Below, in pieces: positions 1-7,657 of a stretch of 64,000 nucleotides of DNA. Position numbers and translations under genes: made by a program. This DNA comes from Pacificoceanicola onchidii. GTDB taxonomy: Bacteria > Pseudomonadota > Alphaproteobacteria > Rhodobacterales > Rhodobacteraceae. Position 1 is the stretch's first letter. The number at the start of each line of letters is the position of its first letter. Location: positions 62,001 to 126,000 of the forward strand of contig NZ_SRXY01000001.1 of the NCBI RefSeq assembly GCF_004804335.1, given 5' to 3'. Below the pieces are notes generated by a model that did no database searches, was not told the origin of the DNA, and was given only the letters and a program-made list of their open reading frames with translations.

Positions 1-747
1 AAGAAAGCCTTCGTTTCCTACATCATGGCGGGCGATCCGGACGTGGAAACCTCCCTCGCCGTGATGAAAGGCCTGCCGGACGCCGGCGTCGACATCATCG
101 AACTGGGCCTGCCCTTCACCGATCCCATGGCCGATGGCGAAACCATCCAGCTCGCCGGTCAACGCGCCCTCGCACACGGCATGTCCCTTGACCGGACCCT
201 TCAGATGGTCCGCGATTTCCGCGCCGGGAACGACACCACGCCGATCGTGCTCATGGGCTACTACAACCCGATCTACAATCGCGGCGTCGACACCTTCCTC
301 GCCCAGGCAAAAGAAGCCGGCATTGACGGGTTGATCGTTGTCGACCTGCCGCCCGAAGAGGACGAAGAGCTGTGCATTCCGGCGCAGAACGCCGGGCTCA
401 ACTTCATCCGCCTCGCCACGCCCACGACCGATGACAAACGCCTGCCCAAAGTGCTGCAGAACACCTCCGGCTTTGTCTACTACGTCTCGATCACCGGCAT
501 CACCGGGGCCGCCGCCGCGCAGGCCGCCGAGGTCGCCCCGGAAGTTGCCCGCATCAAGGCCCAGACCGACATCCCCGTGATCGTCGGCTTCGGCATCCGC
601 ACCCCGGAGACCTCCCGCGAGATTGCCAGCGTGGCCGACGGCTGCGTTGTCGGCTCCGCCATTGTCTCCGAGATTGCCGCAGGCAAGAGCCCCTCTGACG
701 TGCTCGCCTTTGTCAAAGGTCTGGCAGACGGCGCGCATTCGGCCTGA
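1..747 (+). CDS. trpA: Tryptophan synthase alpha chain (5' end cut by window)
   Basis: Cytoplasmic alpha subunit of tryptophan synthase. It cleaves indole-3-glycerol phosphate to indole and glyceraldehyde-3-phosphate and passes indole to TrpB. The reading frame is open from base 1, so about 15 N-terminal residues are missing; the first visible codons read [13 protein letters not shown], a conserved TrpA stretch. The catalytic Glu and Asp lie in [16 protein letters not shown] (E34 and D45 in the visible fragment, matching E49 and D60 of the Salmonella enzyme). The phosphate-binding VGFGI and the GSAIV segment near the C-terminus are present. trpB is about 10 kb away on the other strand, so the subunits are not co-transcribed here. 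Family call is firm. Confidence 0.97.
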   Translation, partial: KKAFVSYIMAGDPDVETSLAVMKGLPDAGVDIIELGLPFTDPMADGETIQLAGQRALAHGMSLDRTLQMVRDFRAGNDTTPIVLMGYYNPIYNRGVDTFLAQAKEAGIDGLIVVDLPPEEDEELCIPAQNAGLNFIRLATPTTDDKRLPKVLQNTSGFVYYVSITGITGAAAAQAAEVAPEVARIKAQTDIPVIVGFGIRTPETSREIASVADGCVVGSAIVSEIAAGKSPSDVLAFVKGLADGAHSA

Positions 748-783
748 TCTGCCGCCTCCAAGCATCTGAAATCTCTACAATAC

Positions 784-802
784 CCCGGCCCACGCGGCCG
801 GG
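784..802. terminator. Hairpin between convergent trpA and kinase genes
   Basis: A 7-bp GC stem (CCCGGCC / GGCCGGG) with a 5-base loop lies in the short gap between the trpA stop and the stop of the convergent kinase. Position and symmetry suggest a bidirectional terminator, but no clear U-tract follows on either strand, so this is tentative. Confidence 0.35.
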
Positions 803-2212
803 TCATCCCCCCCTTTCTGAACCATCGGGCGCATGTCCCATAACCTCCGGGTGGGACTGGCATAGCAACCGCGCCATCGCTGCGCCCAGCGTGGCACGGC
901 GGACCGGCTTGGCCACATGTGCATCAATCCCCTGCCGCAGGTATTCCTCCACCTGGTGCGTCATTGCGTTGGCGGTCAGCGCAATGATCGGCACGCGCGG
1001 CAGATCGCGGGCCTGCTCGAACTGGCGAATAAACCCGGCGGCTTCCAGCCCGTTCATTTTCGGCATGTTCACATCCATCAGGATGAGATCAAACGGGTTG
1101 GCGCAATGGGCCGAAACCGCGGCCGCACCGTCCTCAACCATGGTCAGGTCAAGCCCGTAGCGCTTCAACATCAGGTCGAGCACCCGCTGGTTCGTCAGAT
1201 TGTCTTCCGCCGCAAGAATGCGCCACAGGTGACAGCCCAGCAACAGCTCCCAATCGCCGCCCTGCGTGGCCGGTGTGGCCACGGGCTGCGCTGCATCCAC
1301 CGCAGCGCCCACATCGAAACTGGCATGAAAGGACGAGCCGCCGCCCTCGTTCGGGGCAAAGGTCAGATCACCGCCCATCAGGCGGCACATCTCCCGCGCG
1401 ATGGCGAGGCCAAGCCCCGTCCCGCCAAAGCGCCGCGTCACCGACCGGCCCGCTTGTGAAAACGGTTTGAACAGCGTCTCGCGCTGCTCATTGGGCACGC
1501 CCCGCCCGGTGTCCGTCACAAGGCAATGACCACCTTCCGCATCGACCCAGACCCGCAGGGTCACGCTGCCGGACTTGGTGAACTTGATGGCATTCGACAA
1601 AAGGTTGCTGATCACCTGTCCCAGCCGGGTGGGATCGCCGCGAATCTGCCGCTCCGCGCTCGGTTCGATGGTCACCGCCATCAACAGCCCCTTCTCCCGC
1701 GCCTTGAAACTGAACAGTTGCTGCGCCCGGTCAATCAGCTCCGGCAGGTCAAAGGGGATGGTCTCCACCTCCATCTGCCGCGCCTCGATCTTGGTCAGGT
1801 CCAGAATGTCATTCAGCAAGGAGAGCAGCGTTTCCCCCGACGATTGCATCAGCGCCGCCATGTCGGCCTGCTCGTCGGTCAGACCGGATTCCGCAAGCGC
1901 GGACCCCATTCCAAGAAGTCCATTGAGCGGGGTGCGAATCTCGTGGCTGATCATCGCGAGGAAGGCGCTTTTGGCGGCGCTCGCATCTTCGGCCAGCGTC
2001 TTCGACGCCTCAAGATCCGCCGTCCGCCGCGAAACCTCTTCCTCAAGATGGCGCGCTTGCTCACGCAAAGCTTCGTTCAGCTCGAAAAGCTCGCGGCTTT
2101 TCACCTCCAGAAGCGTCTCCACCTCCTTGCGCGCCCTGCGCTCCCGATCATACCGCCTTCGGCTGACACGCTCGGGATCTACCTTTGGATGTGCCGCCTG
2201 AGATCCCACCAC
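803..2212 (-). CDS. Soluble hybrid sensor histidine kinase with C-terminal receiver (H-NOX partner)
   Basis: A 469-residue histidine kinase without signal peptide or membrane segment. The N-terminus (about 10-80) is a charged coiled coil. The dimerisation/phosphoacceptor domain contains SHEIRTPL with His90. The HATPase domain (about 190-300) has the N box SNLLSNAIKFT and glycine boxes DTGRGVP and GGTGLGLAI. A receiver domain (about 331-450) carries the phosphoacceptor Asp380 in LILMDVNMPKM and Lys in the conserved AKP. It starts with GTG directly after the H-NOX stop codon, so the two are co-translated. With no sensory domain of its own, it is probably controlled by the H-NOX protein, as in known H-NOX/HnoK pairs (inference). 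Its final phosphotransfer partner is not in the window. Confidence 0.93.
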   Translation of the reverse strand: MVGSQAAHPKVDPERVSRRRYDRERRARKEVETLLEVKSRELFELNEALREQARHLEEEVSRRTADLEASKTLAEDASAAKSAFLAMISHEIRTPLNGLLGMGSALAESGLTDEQADMAALMQSSGETLLSLLNDILDLTKIEARQMEVETIPFDLPELIDRAQQLFSFKAREKGLLMAVTIEPSAERQIRGDPTRLGQVISNLLSNAIKFTKSGSVTLRVWVDAEGGHCLVTDTGRGVPNEQRETLFKPFSQAGRSVTRRFGGTGLGLAIAREMCRLMGGDLTFAPNEGGGSSFHASFDVGAAVDAAQPVATPATQGGDWELLLGCHLWRILAAEDNLTNQRVLDLMLKRYGLDLTMVEDGAAAVSAHCANPFDLILMDVNMPKMNGLEAAGFIRQFEQARDLPRVPIIALTANAMTHQVEEYLRQGIDAHVAKPVRRATLGAAMARLLCQSHPEVMGHAPDGSERGG

Positions 2213-2758
2213 TCACGCCGCCCGGCGAATCACGAACCGCGCGCCATGCCCTTCGACCTGTTCGCTCGCGTGCTCCTCAATGTCCATCGGCTGCTCGAAA
2301 TGCTTCACACAGGCCTCCACCAACCCGCGGCAAAACGCCATCAACGGCCGGGGCGAGCGGTAGTCCATCTGCAGCGCATCTTCGCCAAGCCACTCTGTCT
2401 CGAACCGCGGCAGCTCCGCATCCGGGTAGAGCTTGCGCACCTCCACATGCACCTCCCCCTCGATCGCATCCAGCATCTCCAGCGCAGACCGCTTGCTCTC
2501 GAAAAACGCAGGATATCCTACGACAAACCGGTCGAACATCCAGTGCCCGAAGGCGACCTGCAACGCCTCCCCGCTCATTCCCGTCTTCTCGCTCAACGCG
2601 CCGACAATCGCGAAAAGCTCCGAACAGGGGTAGCTGCCCACGGAGGAGTAGGCCCCGCCCGTCTCCAGCTCCAGCCCATCCAGAACCTCGTCAACCACCT
2701 CTTCCCCGACAGCCGCCTCCGCCATCTCCAGAAGTTCCGTAAACACCAAGCCCTTCAC
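2213..2758 (-). CDS. Heme NO/O2-binding (H-NOX) sensor protein
   Basis: A 181-residue stand-alone H-NOX (HNOB) domain, the bacterial relative of the soluble guanylate cyclase sensor; it binds heme and normally NO. The N-terminus KGLVFTELLEM is typical. The proximal heme ligand aligns with His104 in EVHVEVRKLYPDAELP, and the heme-propionate-binding YxSxR motif is YRSPR (133-137). GTG at 2758 is chosen as start because it gives the family N-terminus and sits about 8 bases after GGAG; a TTG one codon upstream is an alternative. The histidine kinase follows immediately. Such pairs link NO to biofilm or motility control in other bacteria; the output here is unknown. Divergent from lldD. Confidence 0.93.
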   Translation of the reverse strand: MKGLVFTELLEMAEAAVGEEVVDEVLDGLELETGGAYSSVGSYPCSELFAIVGALSEKTGMSGEALQVAFGHWMFDRFVVGYPAFFESKRSALEMLDAIEGEVHVEVRKLYPDAELPRFETEWLGEDALQMDYRSPRPLMAFCRGLVEACVKHFEQPMDIEEHASEQVEGHGARFVIRRAA

Positions 2759-2789
2759 CAAACCATCTCCGTACTGCGCCGCCCCCTCC

Positions 2790-2866
2790 TTACCGCACCA
2801 CCGGTAAACCCCAGCTTAAAACCAGCCATTGCACCTTTTGCCCCAAACCGGTAACAATACCTTACC
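2790..2866. promoter_or_regulatory. Divergent H-NOX/lldD promoter region with TTACC/GGTAA inverted repeats
   Basis: The 135-base gap between the divergent H-NOX and lldD genes holds two short inverted repeats: TTACCG...CGGTAA (2790-2807) and GGTAA...TTACC (2850-2866). They share the half-site GGTAA and are placed to act on the lldD promoter. GntR-type LldR repressors bind short palindromes upstream of lld genes elsewhere, but no regulator gene is adjacent, so the assignment is speculative. Confidence 0.3.
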
Positions 2867-2893
2867 AATTCGCAGCAAAACCCGGATCACCCC

Positions 2894-4057
2894 ATGCCCG
2901 TCATCACCGAAATCGCTGACCTCAAACGCATTTACCGCCGCCGCGTGCCGAAAATGTTCTTCGATTACTGCGAATCCGGGTCCTGGTCCGAACAGACCTT
3001 CCGCGAAAACACCTCCGACTTTGACAAAATCTACCTGCGCCAGCGCGTCGCCCTCGACATGGCCAACCGCTCCACCGCCACACAACTCATCGGCCAGGAC
3101 GTCTCCATGCCCGTCGCTCTCGCCCCCGTGGGCCTGACCGGCATGCAGCACTTCGATGGCGAGATCAAAGCCGCCAAGGCCGCTGAAAAATTCGGCGTTC
3201 CCTTTTGCCTGTCCACCATGTCGATCTGCTCCATCGAAGACGTGGCCGAGAACACCTCCAAACCCTTCTGGATGCAGGTCTACACGCTCAAAGACGACGC
3301 CTTCATGCAGAACCTCTTTGACCGCGCCAAAGCCGCCAAGTGCTCCGCCGCCGTCATCACCGTCGATCTGCAACTCCTTGGCCAGCGTCACAAAGACCTG
3401 AAAAACGGCCTCTCCGCCCCGCCCAAACTCACCCCCGCCTCCGTCGCCAACATGATGACCAAGGTGCAGTGGGGCCTCGGCATGCTGCAAACCAAACGCC
3501 GCTTCTTCGGAAACATCGTCGGCCACGCGAAGGGGGTCAAAGACGCCTCCTCCCTCTCCTCATGGACCGCAGAGAGCTTCGATCAATCGCTCGACTGGGA
3601 CCGCATCCGCCAGTTCCGTAAAATGTGGGACGGCCCGCTGATCATCAAAGGCATCATGGATGTGCGCGACGCGCTCGAGGCCCTGAACGTCGGCGCAGAC
3701 GCCATCGTCGTCTCCAACCACGGCGGCCGCCAACTCGACGGCGCTCTGTCCTCCATCCGCGCATTGGAGCCGATCATCGACGCGGTCGGCGACAAAATCG
3801 AAGTCCACATTGATTCAGGCATCCGCTCCGGCCAGGACGTCCTCAAAGCCACGGCCCTCGGCGCCAAAGGCTGCTGGATCGGCCGCGCCTACGTCTACGG
3901 ACTTGGGGCCATGGGCGAGGCCGGCGTGACAAAGGCGCTGGAGGTCATCCACAAGGAACTCGACACCTCCATGGCGCTCTGCGGACATAGGGATATTCAG
4001 GGCGTCGACCGCGATATCCTGATGGTGCCGAAGGGGTTTTCTGGGGATTGGGGGTGA
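2894..4057 (+). CDS. lldD: FMN-dependent L-lactate dehydrogenase
   Basis: A 387-residue alpha-hydroxy-acid dehydrogenase of the LldD/glycolate oxidase family, expected to oxidise L-lactate to pyruvate and feed electrons to quinone at the inner face of the membrane. Visible family marks are the N-terminal FMN region with LAPVGLTGM, substrate-side Tyr130 in MQVY, the catalytic His276 in SNHGGRQLDGA, and the phosphate-binding DSGIRSGQDVLKA. The length fits the family (380-400). Related enzymes act on glycolate, mandelate or other hydroxy acids, so the substrate is inferred from overall similarity. It stands alone: H-NOX is divergent upstream and the downstream gene is on the opposite strand. Confidence 0.9.
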   Translation: MPVITEIADLKRIYRRRVPKMFFDYCESGSWSEQTFRENTSDFDKIYLRQRVALDMANRSTATQLIGQDVSMPVALAPVGLTGMQHFDGEIKAAKAAEKFGVPFCLSTMSICSIEDVAENTSKPFWMQVYTLKDDAFMQNLFDRAKAAKCSAAVITVDLQLLGQRHKDLKNGLSAPPKLTPASVANMMTKVQWGLGMLQTKRRFFGNIVGHAKGVKDASSLSSWTAESFDQSLDWDRIRQFRKMWDGPLIIKGIMDVRDALEALNVGADAIVVSNHGGRQLDGALSSIRALEPIIDAVGDKIEVHIDSGIRSGQDVLKATALGAKGCWIGRAYVYGLGAMGEAGVTKALEVIHKELDTSMALCGHRDIQGVDRDILMVPKGFSGDWG

Positions 4058-4153
4058 ACGTGCTTGGTTCCAAACCCAAACAACCGGGGAACCCTTACGT
4101 TACCTCAACTATTGCGCGCGCCGTCGAACTTTTTGAGCGCTGAATTGTCCGAA

Positions 4154-5608
4154 CTAAGGAGAGACTGCTTCGTCGGGTTCTTCCTCGGCCGCCGATGCAC
4201 TACGTTTCTCCAACAATCTCGTCCAATTGTTGGTCGATCTACCTTGATACCGAAAGTCAGTCGACAAATACTCTTTCAAGTGATCTCGCAGAAGTTGCAT
4301 CTTGAGGTCGGTTCGCAATTCATAAAGCTCGCGGTCTGTCAAATCCAACCCCTCCTGCGAAGTGTTAGACGCGTCCGTCGCCACGATGCTAATTTTTGAA
4401 AGGTTCAGCCGTTGTTGATTGATCCGCATGATTTCCGCAATGAACACTCTGGCCAATTTGTAACAGGCTGTAATTATTGCAGTCGCAATTATGACGTAGG
4501 GTATTCTCGTTAGTAATATTGACCATATTTTTGCGGTTCCCCCCTCATCGTAGACAGTTGTCAAATTTGCAGCGTTAAAGACCAAAAGTCCAGTTACAAG
4601 AACCATAAGTGCAATGGGCACAGCTGCAAGTTTCCAATAGGTTCCGATGTTCTGACCACCCTGCGAAACGAACCCACCGATTTCGGTAGGAAACATGTTC
4701 ACATCGTCTTCAAGAGCACGCAACTCTTGCTTTAGCTCGGCAACACTCTTTGCCAAACTTTTTCTCTCAGTGGTCCTCTCAGCAATAATTTCCTGAACTT
4801 GCACACTTCTCTCATCAAGATTCGAAATAGCTTCTTCGCGCGATGCTATGTCTTCTATTAGCCCTTGACGTTGCTCGGTCAGCCTTCCGATATTCGCGTT
4901 AAGTTCTGCTACCTTGGAATTGGAATCAGAAATTTCCGACAGAAGTTTTTCACGATGCATTTCAATATTTTTGGCTTTTTCATTTGCCGCTTCTGCTTTT
5001 CTTATTTCCTTACGGGCTTCTTCGGAAACATTTTCCTTATATTGATCGAGTTTCGCCACTAGACGAATAAAATCCTCCAGTTCATCAATTTGAAACCCTA
5101 ACAGCCGGACCCGAGTAATCTGCGTGTTCGTTAGCCACTTTTTAGGAGGCTTGAAAGAAACTCTCCGGACTAGTTGATTGATGGAGGCTCTATAGCCTTC
5201 GTTGCTTCTCTTTGAAAACTCCTGACTTCCCTCTCCACCTTGAGCCAATGTCCAGCGAAACTCAAACTCATTAAATGTGCTGTAGTTTTCTTCATCAACG
5301 ATGACTTCGACCAAGAAAACTGGCTCGGCAAATTGAAAATCGAACCACCTATTGGAACCGCTTATCGGAGACGGGTCTCCCGAGTTGGCCACCAGTTTAG
5401 TAGTTTTTCTACCCTTCCCAAGTAGTAACTCAAACGGTAGGTCGGAAATTTCCGGAATTTCAGTCCCATCAATTTTCGCGGCCTCCTCTTCGGCTTTTGC
5501 GAAGTCAGTATCTGAAGACAAATCGGCACCATTTTTCGAAGCAAGATTGATTTTTGGATATAGTGGTAGAGTAATACACTCTAAAGATGCAATCAAACAA
5601 GATTTCAA
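4154..5608 (-). CDS. Unknown membrane-anchored coiled-coil protein, probably horizontally acquired
   Basis: A 484-residue protein with no recognised family. Residues about 55-175 are beta-rich and resemble a galactose-binding/discoidin-like jelly roll (SNRWFDFQFAEPVFLVEVIV, with a WTL...EF stretch); this is an impression only. Residues about 183-305 form a long charged coiled coil (repeated E/K/R/Q heptads). Two hydrophobic helices follow (about 326-348 and 368-390), then a charged C-terminal tail. The upstream start codon is TTG at 5608 and is uncertain. The gene is visibly AT-richer than its neighbours and uses AT-ending codons, suggesting transfer. It sits alone between lldD and rplY. The architecture would suit an envelope or defence role, but no function can be assigned. 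Confidence 0.8.
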   Translation of the reverse strand: MKSCLIASLECITLPLYPKINLASKNGADLSSDTDFAKAEEEAAKIDGTEIPEISDLPFELLLGKGRKTTKLVANSGDPSPISGSNRWFDFQFAEPVFLVEVIVDEENYSTFNEFEFRWTLAQGGEGSQEFSKRSNEGYRASINQLVRRVSFKPPKKWLTNTQITRVRLLGFQIDELEDFIRLVAKLDQYKENVSEEARKEIRKAEAANEKAKNIEMHREKLLSEISDSNSKVAELNANIGRLTEQRQGLIEDIASREEAISNLDERSVQVQEIIAERTTERKSLAKSVAELKQELRALEDDVNMFPTEIGGFVSQGGQNIGTYWKLAAVPIALMVLVTGLLVFNAANLTTVYDEGGTAKIWSILLTRIPYVIIATAIITACYKLARVFIAEIMRINQQRLNLSKISIVATDASNTSQEGLDLTDRELYELRTDLKMQLLRDHLKEYLSTDFRYQGRSTNNWTRLLEKRSASAAEEEPDEAVSP

Positions 5609-5905
5609 GTAAGTGCGGTCGCATTTGAAATACCTATAACAAACGTTGTTTCTCCAAAGTGATCCTATCCGCCTCCAACGATTTCCGCGCTCTGATCAAG
5701 AACCGACCGGCTCGATGCAACGTCTGGACAAATTAACCCATTGTTAACAAACAATGTTTCGCGCGCGAAACATTTATGGGATCACCAGTCCGAGGGGCCC
5801 CACCCGAATCGCCTTGTCTTCTCCCCCGATCCGGTGTACGCGCAGCCCTTCATCGCAGGGTGACAGCCTTGGAGGCACCCTGCCCTAGACATATTGGAGA
5901 ATACC
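5609..5905. other. Intergenic region upstream of rplY with a perfect 22-bp palindrome
   Basis: No gene is seen in this 297-base gap. It contains a perfect palindrome at 5753-5774, with arms AATGTTTC and GAAACATT around GCGCGC, just after an AT-rich stretch with GTTAAC motifs. It could be an operator in the rplY promoter region or a terminator-like fold. The rplY leader hairpin is listed separately. Confidence 0.5.
5855..5883 (+). promoter_or_regulatory. Hairpin in the rplY 5' leader
   Basis: Arms GCAGGGTG and CACCCTGC (8 bp, perfect) enclose a 13-base loop containing a Shine-Dalgarno-like TTGGAGG. A second one, TTGGAGA (5894-5900), is the real ribosome site of rplY. The fold ends 22 bases before the start codon. 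Many ribosomal proteins autoregulate through leader structures, so this is a candidate control element, but no specific known leader family was recognised. Confidence 0.4.
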
Positions 5906-6544
5906 ATGGCTGGAGAGATTCCGGATCTCATCGCCTCTGAACGTACGGGGACAGGCAAGGGCGCCGCTCGTCAGGCCCGTCGTGACGGCCTCGTTCCGGG
6001 GATCGTTTTTGGTGGCGACACTGACCCGCTGCCTATCAACATCCCCTTCAACGTGCTGTTCAAGCGCCTCAAAGCAGGCCGTTTCAAGTCCACCCTTTTC
6101 AACCTGAAAGTCGAAGGCCAGGAAGACGTCCGCGTCATCTGCCGCGACGTTCAGCGCGATGTGGTCAAGGACCTGCCGACCCACGTCGATTTCATGCGCC
6201 TGCGCCGCACCACGAAAATCAACCTCTTCATCCCGGTTGAGTTCGTCGGCGAAGAAGTTGCTCCCGGCATCAAAAAAGGCGGCGTTCTGACCGTCGTGCG
6301 CCCGGAAATCGAACTGGTTGTCACCGCCGGTGATATCCCCGAGAAGGTCGAGATCGACATCTCCGCCCTGAACATCGGCGACATCATCCACATCAGCGAC
6401 GTCACCCTCCCGGAAGGCGCCAAGCCGACCATCGACCGTGACTTCGTCATCGCCAACATTTCCGCCCCGTCCGGCCTCAAGGCCTCCGACGATGAGGAAG
6501 AAGGCGAAGCAGAAGAAGCGGCAGCAGAGGGCGAAGAGGCATAA
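5906..6544 (+). CDS. rplY: 50S ribosomal protein L25/general stress protein Ctc
   Basis: A 212-residue L25 of the long TL5/Ctc type, which binds 5S rRNA in the large subunit. The N-terminal L25 domain (about 1-95) has the typical [17 protein letters not shown]-like start and the HVDFMRL segment. The C-terminal beta domain (about 95-190) is followed by an acidic tail of Glu, Asp and Ala, usual in alphaproteobacteria. ATG at 5906 is preferred over TTG at 5894 because TTGGAGA lies 5 bases before it. A strong terminator follows. In most alphaproteobacteria pth directly follows rplY; here three opposite-strand genes lie between them. Confidence 0.96.
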   Translation: MAGEIPDLIASERTGTGKGAARQARRDGLVPGIVFGGDTDPLPINIPFNVLFKRLKAGRFKSTLFNLKVEGQEDVRVICRDVQRDVVKDLPTHVDFMRLRRTTKINLFIPVEFVGEEVAPGIKKGGVLTVVRPEIELVVTAGDIPEKVEIDISALNIGDIIHISDVTLPEGAKPTIDRDFVIANISAPSGLKASDDEEEGEAEEAAAEGEEA

Positions 6545-6574
6545 GAGCCTTTCCCTTTTCTATCGCACGCAAAG

Positions 6575-6603
6575 AAGGCCCCTGCCCACGCGGGGGCCTT
6601 TTT
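6575..6603 (+). terminator. Rho-independent terminator of rplY
   Basis: GC-rich stem AAGGCCCC / GGGGCCTT around a short loop, followed by a run of five T, starting 31 bases after the rplY stop. A classical intrinsic terminator. Confidence 0.9.
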
Positions 6604-6674
6604 GATACCAGATCAGACAGTTCTTAAGTGAACAAACGGCAAGAAAGGCTTGGCTCACCGCGCGCAGCATTGAC

Positions 6675-7175
6675 TTACTTGCAACTGATCCATGCCTTTG
6701 CGCCAACCGGAAAGGTCAGATCACGCTGGGACGTGCCGCACGAATAGTTGACGGTCAACACCATAGGTTCTGTCTCCCCGCCCGGCAGAGGACAGATATC
6801 GCCGTCGACCGTGAACTCCGGGCAATCCTTCAAAGCGTGGCACTTGTACTGCAAAAACGGCGTCGCATTGCAGAATTTGTCCGGATATCTGGCCGAAGCA
6901 ATGGTGCCCATGTTGATCACAATGGTCGGTACCGCGTCCAGACGCTCCACAGCCCGGGCATCGCGCAAACGCTCCGCCTCTTGCTTCCGGAAATTCGCAG
7001 ATTTGGATCGCAACTCGGCGATGTCCTCGCGCAGCCCCTCAACCTCTTTTTCCTTTTTCAGAACGGCCTCCCGCGCGGTCAACAACTCCAGCCGCTTCTC
7101 AAGGTCCCGCAACTCATCACCCAAAGCCGGAGCCGCCAATATCCCCAGGGCCAAGGCTGTCAGAACAACTTTCAT
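6675..7175 (-). CDS. Exported coiled-coil protein with a Cys-rich C-terminal domain, unknown function
   Basis: A 166-residue predicted periplasmic protein. It has a Sec signal (residues 1-19, cleavage after ALG), then a charged coiled coil (about 20-78, ELRDLEKRLELL and so on), then a domain with six cysteines including YKCHALKDCPEF and GDICPLPGG, probably disulfide-bonded. It is the last of three minus-strand genes and overlaps the preceding stop by 4 bases (7172-7175), so it is translated with it. No known family was recognised. The shared export signals of the three genes suggest a common envelope structure. Confidence 0.75.
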   Translation of the reverse strand: MKVVLTALALGILAAPALGDELRDLEKRLELLTAREAVLKKEKEVEGLREDIAELRSKSANFRKQEAERLRDARAVERLDAVPTIVINMGTIASARYPDKFCNATPFLQYKCHALKDCPEFTVDGDICPLPGGETEPMVLTVNYSCGTSQRDLTFPVGAKAWISCK

Positions 7176-7657
7176 TGGTCCATCCTCGGCGTAGCGACCC
7201 CATTGGCATCCACATCAAACCCGGGCACCTCAACCAGTGTCAGCCCGTCCTTCATGATCTGCTGAATACCTACAGTAAAATTCAGGCCTTCCTCATCGAA
7301 ACTTGGGCGCAGAGTGATGAGTGGAGCCGCCCCCTGTGGACTGGGGCAGTTGAAGTAAAAGCAGGTTTGAAAGGTCGGCGGGTTCCCTGGGTCGGGAAAG
7401 CACTGCACATCGCACCGTTGCATCCTTGTAATACCCGCCGCGTCCGACGTTGCGCCGAGCACACTCAAAGCATCAATCTGACCCGCGCTGTTGGCGAAAT
7501 ACTCAATCGTCAAATCGGAGGTCGTGCCATCAGAAGAGACAACCGCGCCGGGCAGATCCCTCTGAAATTTATAAAACGGCCCTTCGACCGCATCCTGCGC
7601 AAAGACAGCGCTTGGTGCAAAAATCAACCAGGTGGTAACCCTAATGCAGCTTCGCAT
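7172..7657 (-). CDS. Exported hypothetical protein (middle of three-gene operon)
   Basis: A 161-residue predicted secreted protein. The ATG at 7657 is chosen because AGGAGG lies about 10 bases upstream; a TTG at 7666 is too close to that site. Residues 1-20 form a signal peptide ending FAPSAVFAQ. The mature part has four cysteines in a short stretch (RCDVQCF and TCFYFNC), probably two disulfides, and ends with a beta-rich region. The start lies 34 bases inside the upstream lipoprotein gene and the stop overlaps the downstream gene, so the three genes form one tightly coupled operon. Not assigned to a family. Confidence 0.72.
   Translation of the reverse strand: MRSCIRVTTWLIFAPSAVFAQDAVEGPFYKFQRDLPGAVVSSDGTTSDLTIEYFANSAGQIDALSVLGATSDAAGITRMQRCDVQCFPDPGNPPTFQTCFYFNCPSPQGAAPLITLRPSFDEEGLNFTVGIQQIMKDGLTLVEVPGFDVDANGVATPRMDQ

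Noticed and set aside
917-1459. Long open frames opposite the histidine kinase, SUMT, NasA, NirB and other genes
   Set aside because: High-GC coding DNA opens shadow frames; these lack family motifs and ribosome sites, while the opposite-strand genes are clear.
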